This document shows positions 12,269 through 22,353 of a stretch of DNA of 64,000 nucleotides, one piece after another. Source of the DNA: Dryas octopetala. Taxonomy: Eukaryota > Streptophyta > Magnoliopsida > Rosales > Rosaceae. How positions within the stretch are numbered: position 1 is the stretch's first letter; the number at the start of each line of letters is the position of its first letter. The notes below the pieces were generated by a model. It saw nothing but the letters and a program-made list of their open reading frames with translations, had not been told where the DNA came from and searched no databases. The translations under genes were made by a program, and so were the position numbers. The DNA is taken from the NCBI GenBank assembly GCA_963921425.1, contig OY992834.1:6014001-6078000 (forward strand). The letters run 5' to 3'.

Positions 12269-12973
12269 AAGTACATTCCGTAATAAAGTTTAGATACATT
12301 ATCAACATACATCCATTAATGCATTATGAACTTAGGTCATTTGTCGGATGTATTTAATAGGATAAACCTATTAATAAGACCCTTAATTTGTAGCCTTAAG
12401 GGGCATTCAGATTTTTCAATCAATCTGATCATTATTTCAGATTCCCTACTAGAGATTATTCTCTACGTACGTTCCCTATATTTCTCTGTGAGGAATTTAG
12501 GGTTATTTTACTGCTTCCGTTGCACTACTTGATTTTTCCCGATCATTTGTTTAATCTTAGCTATTAAGTATTTTCGATCTTTTTCCTCACTTGCATGTTG
12601 CATTGTTTAAGATTTTAATAAATTTAATGATTGTTTGAAGTTGCTCACTTAAAGCTAGGGTACGTACTATTTTCTTTCATCAACAAACAATGTATCTGTT
12701 TTTTTTATTTACACGAATCCAGAGCAGGCCAGTGTTTCTATCTACATGACTTTAATTATAAAGACTTCGTAGTGTAATTGTTGTAAAGATGTACTTTCCC
12801 TTCAAAAAACACGAGGTTTTCTTTGCCTTGTCCCATAAAAGAACAAAGAAGAATAGTCTTGTAACTCTTGTTATGTTGCACAAAGCAGCATCTGGTGCCA
12901 ATTAACTAATTAAGTACGTGAAGAAGAAACCATCGATTAGTATCCACATTTATATATCCTGTAATATGCAAAA

Positions 12974-14143
12974 GGGCAATGCTAGAGTGCCCTAATAGGG
13001 CACGTGCGGCATGAAATTTTCATGTCAATTAAATTATTTAATACATCTAATAATATATTTGCCACATAAGCTTTTAAAAAGACTAATATAACCTCGTTTA
13101 AAATTCTACAAAACAGTAATTAAATTACAAAAATAAAAAGATTTCAAAAAAGTTTCACAACAAAATTAAAACCTCTACACATACGTTCATCATTTTTCCC
13201 CAATTTAGAACCCTAAAAACCTACTACATCATCTCTCTCATTGCATCTACGATTTAGAAGAAGTTTGTTCATCTCAATTTATGGGACAAAATAACCTACG
13301 TTCATATTACACCCGTTGTTCTCCAACATCAATCAATGGAAAAAGAATTGAGATTCACGTTCAGATTAAGATAATAAAAAAACACTCAATCCAATTATTT
13401 GGTTTAGGGTTTAGGTTAATTTTAGGGAGGAGAGCAATCTATGAGAGAAGATAACCCAAGTGAAAAATCTAATGGATACTTTGAGAGCAGATTTTTTTTT
13501 TTTGGACAAGATTTTGCTCTTGACATTGATATATGAAACAATTTCCATGAGTTAGATGTATCAGCAGTAGCTCTTTTCTTGGCAAAGTATTCATTAGCAC
13601 GTGCAAGGTTCTTAACAACCAATGGCTTTAGCCACTTCTTCCAGCCAAGCAATACAGTGAGATAAGAGCCAGCACCCTCAAGCTTCTCCTTCGCTGATGC
13701 ATACTATGTACGAGCCTTTATATTCAGTTTTACCTTGAGCTCTCCTTCACCATGAATCTTCAAATTAAGGGAGTCTCCTTTCTCTTCCTGATGGGTTGAT
13801 CAAACCCTTGCTTTTCAAAGTTTCTAATGAAATGTGGAGAAGATAACAGCAATCCATGAGAGAAGGAATATATTGTTGTTCAGATTTTTTTGTGTGATAT
13901 AAACGTGTGTTGCAAATTTTCAATATGGAGAAGATAACAAAATAAGTATAAATTAAGACCATTAGATTTGGGTTGGAAAAGATAGTCTTTCAATAAATAT
14001 AATATTAATTTCATATTAAAAATATATAGTGATGTGTATAATCACCAAAAACATAAAAGAATGATGTGTATTATTTGATTTTGCCACATAGGATATTAGA
14101 GCACAAAATACTTGTGCCCTAATAGGGCACAAAATCTTTTACC
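12974..14143. mobile_element. Non-autonomous Mutator-like element (1,170 bp, 9-bp TSD)
   Basis: Flanked by perfect 9-bp target duplications TATGCAAAA (12965-12973 and 14144-14152). The same 9 bp occurs once, without an insert, in the paralogous sites near 29880 and 47919, which proves an insertion. The ends are imperfect inverted repeats of about 30 bp that both contain the palindromic core GTGCCCTAATAGGGCAC or its near match. A 9-bp duplication is typical of Mutator-like elements. No transposase is present. A minus-strand stretch (13422-13740) reads like part of a cellular gene; see the separate entry. Confidence 0.85.
13422..13740 (-). pseudogene. Gene-like fragment carried inside the Mutator-like element
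   Basis: The minus strand reads YASAKEKLEGAGSYLTVLL followed by GWKKWLKPLVVKNLARANEY and FAKKRATADTS. The composition is that of a soluble or amphipathic protein, not random AT-rich translation. A stop codon precedes YASAKEK, and the fragment ends in low-complexity sequence. I do not recognise the family. Mutator-like elements are known to capture pieces of host genes (Pack-MULEs), which would explain it. No ATG-initiated full gene is present. Confidence 0.45.
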
Positions 14144-14379
14144 TATGCAAAATTTTAAACCCACCCAGAAATAGTTGTATATATCAGTACAACTCAAGGT
14201 TGCATGCAATTATGTGTTCACATTCCTTCAGAATTACTGTCTTGAGTCCCTTTCCTGTGAGCTTTATTCTGTGGCCTCGGCCATCAAGTGTCTTATAAGG
14301 TGACACACTCAAGTAAAATAATTTAGATTCTCATTTTCTCTACTTTTAATTATTTTTGTCTTTTTAAGTTGTGTTTCCT

Positions 14380-15783
14380 CAATGCAATTGCAGCAGCTGT
14401 TTATAAATATTCAACATTAATTATATTAACTCTTGCAAAAACAGATGCATAACTTTGGAGTAAGGAATCCAGGGCCATGTGAGACGCACCAAACTTAGCT
14501 GCAGCTTGTGCTGCTTTGATCATTTCACATCCTTGGACAATACTGGCAAGCAAATTCTAAAGTGTTTCTCTTTGCTGTATCTTCCTTTTAAAGAAATAAT
14601 AGCTAAAGGATGGGGCGCGCAAATTTATCTTTCAAATTGTCATCTCCTTCCAACCCACATTAATTAAAGGATAGGGCTAATAATAGCTGAAGGATAGGGA
14701 TAATAATAGCTATAGGATAAGGCTAAGATAGGCCCACCAATTGACCCAAAACAAAATTTAAAAAATCAATATTCTTACATAATTTACAATGCAAAGTGTG
14801 TAGTGAGAAATGATACTACATATTTATTATGTTTAGTTTTATTGATAGAAAAAAAGAAGTTATTCTTTTATAAAAAAAAAAAATTATGCTTATTTTTGTT
14901 GTGATATATATTGACATTCATTAACAAGACTAATAGTTTAACATAAAAAAAAAAATCAAGTAATTTAGACCCACAAATTTGTAGCTAAATTTTATTTTCA
15001 TTTTTTTGGCCGGTTCATAACAACCGCTTAAGGTCTTGTTTGTAGTTTGCTGAATAGAGTTCATTGGAAATTAGAGTTTGTGGTGTTTAATTGTACTTCT
15101 CTTGTTTGGGGGATGTCTTTACCCAAACTGAATTGATTTGGTTGGATGCAATCATAGTTAAGATTTCACCTATGCACACATTCACTATATAATCCAAAGG
15201 TGGAAAAGGAAAACTACACCCAACACTACACACACTTGATCACCATCCAAAGATCCAATGGTTATAATTTAGTATAGTCTAGGCACTTTTAGGTTAGTTT
15301 GTATGATCTCTAATTTAGTATCATCTTTCTTGTGTGGGAATGATTACAAGTTTGACATACGCTTCATGCATAGCTTTAGTTTCTATCCCTAGCATCATCT
15401 CTACTTTTGTATCATGTTCTTGACAGTTTTTTCTGTTTCTGTGCTTCCTATTAATTTGGGCTGCTTAGGCTTATAGTCGTGTTGTGGCCTTTCTGTCAGG
15501 CTTTGTCTTTGTGTTGAGCTTTTTTTGGGCCCTTTGGATGTTGGGTTGGGGTGTTCCACATTTCTTGTTATGAGAACACAAGATTTCAAAGCAGATTGAC
15601 ATGTATATTTTTAAGTGGCCAAAAAAAAAAAAAAAAGACATGTATATTTTTGAACTTTTTGAATAAATACTAGAGAAGTAGAAACAACTCCAAATATTTA
15701 TTTTCAAATAATTTGACAGTCATGTTGGATTATTCTACGTAAAATGCTGATGTGTCGGGCCTTTTTGAACTTGAAAAAAATAA
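14380..15783. repeat. Block join: pectate lyase flank plus RPL35 flank copy
   Basis: 14380-14560 repeats the pectate lyase intron-1 sequence (RNase H-like remnant) also seen at 30550-30750 and 48500-48780. 14590-14960 is the unexpanded version of host DNA that forms part of the five-fold tandem repeat at 33-38.8 kb. 15050-15700 is a copy of the RPL35 3' flank. Open frames such as 15401-15589 are shadows of this repeat and carry no motif. Confidence 0.6.
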
Positions 15784-15786
15784 TAA

Positions 15787-17546
15787 CAGTGTGTTTGGAT
15801 GAAGTAATTCTGATTTTCATAGAAATTCATAAATGATGGAATTTGAAACTCCATTAATTAAATTTCCATCAATTGCATTTTCTACTGTTTGGATATATGT
15901 ATGTAGAATTTAGAAAATGACAGAAATTACTAATTTCATTGTTTGGATAACAGATGTTATTTAAAAATTTAAATTGTGCAGTGATAAAAAAAAAATTTTT
16001 AAATAGTTGCAAGAGCTGGACGCTTCACGGCTAAGATTATGGAAATTAAGGCTCTTATTTCCTCCAGGAGGATGTACTCAACTTTCAAAATTCTAATGCT
16101 TAATCATGGCTGCTAGCCTTTTAAAAAAAAAAATAAAAAACGAAAAGTGCAAAGCATAAGCAATACTCATAATTCAAGTTGTGAGCAAGTATATTTAAAA
16201 ATATGGCCACAGATTCTTCAATGGAAACATTTCTTGTCTGAGTCAATCCACCCTTTTCATGCAAAATGCCACATAATCTCGTAAATGCACTCTTGCTGAC
16301 TCGTAATTGTTCAATACAATCAACCTCCTTTCCATTGTACAAACGGTTCAAGTAACAACGTCTTTCTTCATCCCAATCACGTGAAGGCTCTTTCACCAAA
16401 TAATTATCATTATACCATGCTACCACCATAGTTAGGACATATGTAATAGTACCAAGAATAACTTTTATTTTCTTCCTATTTTCTTCTTCATCTATAGCAC
16501 GCTTTCGTTTTAAACGGGTAAAGAAATTATCTACATTATCACTAGCAGCACCTGTTAATATGTATGAATTATGTTATTATATAATCTACTTAAAATTTAA
16601 TTATTACAAACAATTAAGAACATAACTTTTTTTTTGGTCAGGCAGGAGCACAACTTACTCTTCAAAGCATCAATGTAATTGTGTGCGTGTGTGTGTACTC
16701 TGACATAATACTATCTAGTACCCAATCATAATCTCAAAGTTTATGTAATAATACTTACCAGCTTGAGAAGAAGCCATCTTAATTGAAGTTTATATATATT
16801 GGTGAGCTTTGAGACACTTTGGTAGACAATTGGATACCTTGTAATGGCCTGTTTGAGTACCAAATTAAAACGATATCATCACAATCTGAAAATATTATTT
16901 GCAATCCTTGTAATGGCCTGTGGGCTAACATATATATATGTATATATAATTGTTCCTCTATCTATAAATTTTATTTGCAATCCTTCATAAATCCATGTCT
17001 TAATTCACCCAAAGAAAATTTATAGATTAACCATCAAATCATAATATAAATCAGAAAGAAAGAACCCATGAGTATTTGTAGTGAAATAAAATTAACATAC
17101 GTGAGAAGAGAAACAAACCAGGAAATCTCTTCAACAGAGCACCATGGTGACTGATCTGATTGGGTTTTTGTCGTTCTGCTTCTACTTTTATAGGGACTGG
17201 GCTGCTTTGGGATGTAGAGAAGCACCTATGTACCTAAGTTTATTTTTTGGCTGGATGGAAAAGGAATTCCCGCTTGTTTTTATGAGTTATTTTGTTTTTT
17301 TAGAATTCCCAAATTTATTCCCACTTGGAAAAGAGAATTCCTGCTTGCATAAGAATTGTCAAATGACACCTATTTTGGTGGAATTTAAACTCAGGATTTC
17401 AGCTCTGTAAATTCCACAAATATTTCCCTCGTAATTTGTGAATTTCCCTCTTAAATTTGGCCAAACAAGGAACTTTCAATTTTCCACATGTGAAATACTG
17501 ACTTTTTTTTAAATCCCAAGTTTTTTTCCTGCATCCAAACACACTG
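15787..17546 (-). mobile_element. PIF/Harbinger element, 1,760 bp, TAA target duplication
   Basis: Perfect 15-bp terminal inverted repeats CAGTGTGTTTGGATG lie at 15787-15801 and 17532-17546. They are flanked by TAA (15784-15786, 17547-17549). The paralogous empty site at about 39590 reads with a single TAA in the same context. The 3-bp TAA duplication and the HARBI1-like reading frame inside identify the PIF/Harbinger superfamily. The element is shorter than an autonomous one and encodes only the N-terminal part of a transposase. Confidence 0.93.
16121..16777 (-). pseudogene. Truncated HARBI1-like transposase (149 codons, two exons)
   Basis: Minus strand. Exon 1 is 16759-16777 (ATG at 16777, MASSQA), followed by a GT..AG intron and exon 2, 16551-16121. 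Splicing joins MASSQAG to AASDNVDNFFTRLKRKR and runs into ITYVLTMVVAWYNDNYLV, VSKSAFTRLCGILHEKGGL and VSIEESVAIFLNILAHNL. The last three are characteristic of the N-terminal domain that precedes the DDE nuclease in plant HARBI1-type proteins. The frame then ends in a meaningless FVFYFFF tail. The whole catalytic DDE domain is missing (family members are about 400 residues), so it cannot transpose by itself. Confidence 0.85.
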
Positions 17547-17549
17547 TAA

Positions 17550-18473
17550 AAGTGTTGTATTTATTGATTCATATTCGATTCACTTATTAACTTTGTTTAA
17601 ATTTTAGCAAGTATTTTGTTAATAGAATTCTGATCTTTTGCCTGTTTTATTTGATTTTTAATTTAGCTTTACACATAAAACAAGTATAAGAGAGAATCCA
17701 AATCGTTATTAACTGTGAAGCCAATCTTCTGAGTGCTAACAAGCAACTTGACCGATTCACAGTGTTACAATTAATTAGCTAGTCAACTCTTTGCAATTAA
17801 ATATGTATATCTACTTCCACATTTGAAATGTGATAATCCATATAGAAAATAATAATCCTTTAAAAATCACCAATTTTTGTTCCAATGTTTCACCTTTTCT
17901 TTTCTTCTTGTTCATAATTTCTTTAGTTTTTGGTAGTTAATATTAGTTTTATTTGGATTATTAATTACCCAAATTTTGTTTACTTTGTCTTCAACGTCAT
18001 TTATATTAGACTAAATTTTACTTTTAGTCCTTATAATTTGGGTTAATTCTACTTTCATTCATATACATTGTAAGTATTTTGATTTTGGTATTGTATTTTT
18101 CAAACTGTTGCAATTCAATGACACATTAGCATTTTCATCAATTAAGTCATCAAACTTATTGCGCTTTTGGTCATGTGCTTTATAGACCCTTAGCAATTCA
18201 AAGACATATTTAATGGCTTGAGAAATTTAGAGAGAAAAATCTGTAAGTGCATTGATATATTTGCTGTACTAAATGAAATGAATAATCGTGAACAGTACAT
18301 AAGCTGGTTATATGACCAGAGCTAACCAAACTGATTCTAACAGACTTACTAACAGAACCAACCAAAATATAACACCAGCTGGCAGCCTATTAATAAAAGC
18401 AACTAACTAATTACTAACTAATATTAACAGAAATTACTTGGCATCCGCCTTTATAATGGTCTAGACTAGGGCT
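17550..18473. other. EXO70H upstream-type sequence, block B
   Basis: Continues the host sequence interrupted by the Harbinger element. It aligns by eye with 39597-39920 and 40865-41180 and, less well, with 5900-6300. From about 18230 to 18460 the sequence differs from its paralogue (CTGGTTATATGACCAG, CCAGCTGGCAGCC) and may be a solo LTR, but I could not define both ends. No gene. Confidence 0.45.
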
Positions 18474-18679
18474 GGGGTTTTATGTCGAAAAACTGAAAAT
18501 TACCGACAACCGACCGAGTATTATACCGAAAAATACCGAACTAGCCGGTTACCGATACCGATACTCGGTATTCATACCGATACTCGGTATTCATACCGAT
18601 ACCGATGATTTCGGTAACGGTACCGGTTCACAAAACCCGGTACCGACAGTATACCGATACCGACCGTATATTGAAAAAA

Positions 18680-19860
18680 TATAATTAAAATAATTCATTT
18701 TTATACATTTCTATACTATATCGATATACCCTAAATAAAAAATACTAAAATACTAAATACCTTTCTATATAATTTCTAATTTTATATAATACATTTCTAA
18801 TTTTCTATAATTTATATAAAACATATATAAATTTATAAACCCTATAACTTATTAACTTATATGTTTTTTAATTTATATAATATATTTCTATATAAAAACT
18901 AATTAAAAATATCCTAAACCCTAATATTATACTAAATTATAAACCCTATATAGTATATGTATATGATATCTCATACTAAATTACTAATTTCTATACCCTA
19001 ATAGTCTAATACTATAAATTTATACTTCATAGTTTCATAGTTGGTAACTTAGAGTTTGGTATATAGTATATAGAATAATACTATAATATGGTATAATATG
19101 GTATAGTATAGTATAATATGATAACATTAGTAATTTAATTAGTGTATTGTATAATATGATATAATATAGTTAAATATGGTATAATATATTAATATCAATA
19201 TGGACTATAGAGTTATGGACTATTTATGATTTATGTAATTACCTCAATCATAAATGTATAATATGGTATAATATATTATTATTAGTATATGGTATTAGTC
19301 ATTTAGCCTAACAGCCCTATTAGGTAATATACTAATGTAGTATACTAATATACTAATAATGTAATATACTAATATACTATATACTAAATAGTAAATAATA
19401 AATAATATATAGTTATATAACTTATATTATATACTATATAGTAAATAGTATATAATATTTACTAATATACTATAAAAGTATAAAGTAGTAAAGTAATATA
19501 GACTATATAGTATTAACTATTAAGTATATACTATATACATTAATACATTATAGAAGTATAGAGTATAGGCTATACTGCTATAGTGCTATACCCTAAGGTT
19601 TAGGATATAATTAATGATATAAATTAAAAAACATATAAACTATTAAGTATTAACTATATACTATAAAAATTTAAAAAACATATACATTATAGGGTTTAGT
19701 ATTTATAAGTTATAAGTTATAAATTTATAGTATATACTATATAGTAAGTTAGTAACTAGTAACTAGTAACTAGTTAACTACGAACTATAAGTATAAACTA
19801 TAAACTATAAACTATATACTATAAATTTAAAAACATATGTAATAAAAATTAAAAACTTCA
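18680..19860. repeat. Degenerate TA-rich low-complexity tract
   Basis: About 1.2 kb made almost wholly of permutations of TATA, ACTAT, AATAT and TATAGTA words with hardly any G or C. It looks like a decayed AT microsatellite or minisatellite inside the hAT-like element. It is followed at 19880-19965 by C-rich AACCCTAAACCCTAAACCCC text. No coding content. Confidence 0.8.
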
Positions 19861-20229
19861 AACCCCAACCAAACCCCAATTGAAATTTGACCCCAAAAAA
19901 CCCTAAACCCTAAACCCCAAAGTCCAAACGCCAAACGAAACCCCAAAATACCCTAATCCTATTATTCATAAATTCCTAATTTCATAATGTCTAAAATCTA
20001 AATAATAGATGAATTTAAAAAGAAAAGTATTTGTCATAAATTCCTGATGTGCATAACTGCATATGTCTCTTAAAAGAAAAGTATTTGTCGGTGTAGAGAC
20101 TTTTGTCCACAAAATGACAAAAGAGAGTCTGGGTGCCATTAAACTATATGATTATTGTGAGTTTTTAGAAATTAGTCAATTTCAATAGAATAGATGGACT
20201 CTTCTCAAAGAAAAGTAGTAGCATCTGTC

Positions 20230-20460
20230 CATATCCCACGTGTTATGCCACAAGCCCTATCCTTTCCCATAATGTGTCTACCGAAACATAGGCATGCAAC
20301 TGCGGCAAATCCTGGCTTTGACACGTAGCAGCAACTCCAAGCACCATGCCACCATGCCACCATCTATACATATATGATATATATATACCAACTACGACAC
20401 CTCCCTCTCTCTCTCTTTCACTTTCCCAATTAAGTTTCCTTCCCAAATCAAGCAGTCAAG
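20230..20460 (+). promoter_or_regulatory. Promoter carried with the PV42-like fragment
   Basis: Contains a CACGTG G-box (in TCCCACGTGTTATG near 20237), a TATATATATA stretch at about 20378, and a CT-rich leader at 20400-20430. The ATG of the PV42-like frame is at 20462. The spacing is that of a normal plant promoter, so the captured piece appears to include a promoter plus the start of a gene. Confidence 0.45.
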
Positions 20461-20461
20461 T

Positions 20462-20734
20462 ATGCAGCAAACAAAGGAGCACAGCACCGCCACCATGCAG
20501 CAGCAGCACCACCACCAGCAGCCCTCTGAGTCAACTGAGAGTGGCAGCAGTCAACGGCTAAGAGACAAAAAGGTGGGGGACTTGATGGCAAGCAAGCGCA
20601 GGCTCGTGGAGGTGCCGTACACGGCGTCTCTGGCCGACACCATGAACACGCTGGTGGCCAACCACGTGCTGGCTGTTCCTGTGGCAGCGCCTCCGGGCCA
20701 GTGAATCGGAGCTGGAGGGTCGATGATCATGTCC
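20462..20734 (+). pseudogene. 5' fragment of a PV42-like CBS-domain gene (SnRK1 gamma-like)
   Basis: The 80-codon frame starts with a Q/H-rich N terminus and then reads RLRDKKVGDLMASKRRLVEV, PYTASLADTMNTLVANHV and LAVPVAAPPGQ. This is the first CBS motif of the plant PV42 family, gamma-type regulators related to SnRK1 subunits. The next codon is TGA (20702-20704) where the family has Trp, and the following codons still read IGAGGSMIM. The homology then stops abruptly at about 20734 and hAT-type repeats begin. So this is a nonsense-mutated, 3'-truncated fragment, probably captured by the surrounding element. The parent gene is not in the window. Confidence 0.8.
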
Positions 20735-20989
20735 TCCCCTCTCTCCCTTTGGTTTGCATTTCTGGTTTTGCTACTAGTGGGTTTGCTGAGTACCGTTTCG
20801 ACACCGCCTAGCTCTGACCGATGCCGAATGCATCGGATTCCGACTACCGTCGACACGGTATGGAGGTCCAAAATTCTCCCTCCGCTCATTCTCGGTCGGA
20901 ACTTGGTATGTGGGTTTCGGTACAGTTACCGTGCCGAACCCACCCCTAGTCCAGACAATGTAACCGTACCGAACCCACCCCTAGTTCAG

Positions 20990-21986
20990 ACAATATAACT
21001 CCAGTTCTCAAGGCTTATATTAGGGGCCATTTCGAAATGGCTCAGTATCTCTACTTTTGCGTCACATGGTTGGAAATGGTAATAATTTTGTTTTGTTCAA
21101 ATGGAGGGGAGGGAAGGAGCATGATGAGGACTGTACGGACGTACGATTTTCCACCCATCATTTTTGCCGTACTTTTCTCTTCCCACTATGACGCAATATA
21201 TGCATGCATGTCAAATACCCATACGTGTTTTTTATTTCGTTTTTCAAACCAGTAGGTGGTTATTGATTAGTGATTAATTTTTTTATTCATTGATTAGTGA
21301 CTAATCTACCTAGCTATACGTACTTTAGACCGTAATTATCACAAGTTATTCACAACAATGAAAATGAGATCGAAGGGGTTGGTTTTGCTTCCTACTGGAA
21401 GCTATAGCATATATACCTTCTCTTCCACAACTTCAAATAAAATCAATAGTATAATATCGGTTGTGTTGAAAGGATTAATAATTATCTAACATATTATATT
21501 AAACAAAAATTTCACATTTAAAACCTATATATATAATCTAACAATATAATTTAAGAGAACAGTAATATTATCTAAATCAATGATTTGTAAATTGATACTG
21601 ATGATGATATTATTAATTCTATGGTAAGATCGATATAGAAGTATATGCAATGCTGCAGCTTGGCCAAGGTTTATTGAATATGATATATATATATATATAA
21701 TAAATAAAAACAGAAAATAACAATGCAAAAAATGCTTGATCATAACCAAGCAAAAGAATGAAACAGACTGGCCAATAAAATTTACTTGGGTCTTTATCCT
21801 TATTCCTAATTTTAACAAATTTGTATATAAAAAATTGTACCAGCTGATGGACGCGTAGACTGATCGATAAACATGATAAGCAAGTTAAGCAGAGTCAGCC
21901 AAGTCTAAGGATTCAAGTAAATATATCCACCTTCCTCACTTGGGAACTAACAGCTCTTCTCATGATCTATATAACCCCTCCAAGTC
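20990..21986. other. EXO70H upstream region, block B copy
   Basis: 21120-21986 aligns closely with 43065-44155, the sequence just upstream of EXO70H-2 (shared GATGAGGACTGTACGGACGT and TAGTGATTAATTTTTT). A copia element then interrupts it at 21992. No coding potential; the open frame at 21525-21818 is AT-rich noise. Confidence 0.7.
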
Positions 21987-21991
21987 CATAG

Positions 21992-22353
21992 TGTTGGATT
22001 TGCTGTATATGGTGCCTGGAATGTAACCAGGAATAAAGGCTAAAGAGAGCAGAGAGTTACAGAGAGGGTTTTGGAAAAAAATGAGAGAGGGAAGAAGAAG
22101 GTACACGCAAATGTCATGCTCTCTGGTATGCAAGATGCACACCCCAGCACACTATATTCCATTTCAGAAAATCAGTTATACAAAACGACATAGTAGCAGC
22201 CTTAAGACCGTTACCACACACACGAGCCTATGAGCTCTTACAGCAATGCAAACATCACCCTATGAGGCAATGCCAACTAAGCAATGACAAATTTAATTAA
22301 CTAACTAAACAGAAAACTTGGATATCAGGCATAAGCCTTAATTAACTCTAGTA
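21992..22353 (-). repeat. 3' LTR of the copia element
   Basis: 362 bp and the same length as the 5' LTR. The polyprotein stop codon (22338-22340) lies inside it. Differences from the other LTR lie near 22043, 22076 and 22351. Confidence 0.93.

Larger units (their letters stand above)
12770..14350 (-). pseudogene. Pectate lyase remnant, block A (split by a transposon)
   Basis: Minus-strand fragments match the intact pectate lyase at 46836-49230. 12775-12960 corresponds to a decayed exon 3 (GTRQR..PR region). After the transposon at 12974-14143, 14150-14310 carries part of exon 2, ending in the segment coding the SSYKTIDGRGQRIKL region. Much of exon 2 is missing between AGTAC and AACTCAAGG near 14190, and exons 1, 4 and 5 are absent. 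It sits directly downstream of a KCS gene, as in block B, so both remnants arose in one ancestral block. Confidence 0.8.
18474..20985. mobile_element. hAT-like composite element carrying a host gene fragment
   Basis: The left end TAGGGCTGGGGTTTT and right end GAACCCACCCCTA are inverted and flanked by similar 8-mers (GTCTAGAC and GTTCAGAC, two mismatches), compatible with an old hAT target duplication. Subterminal regions are packed with TACCGA, CCGATA and GGTACCG motifs on the left (18490-18665) and GTACCG, GCCGAA motifs on the right (20780-20985). Such short subterminal repeats are typical of hAT elements. Inside are an extremely AT-rich tract and a PV42-like gene fragment with its promoter. 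No transposase reading frame is visible. The end positions are approximate. Confidence 0.5.

Noticed and set aside
18230-18460. Solo LTR candidate
   Set aside because: The sequence looks LTR-like and differs from its paralogue, but no TG..CA ends or target duplication could be fixed.
19880-19965. Interstitial telomere
   Set aside because: Only two or three CCCTAAA-like units and then divergence; too short to call a telomeric array.
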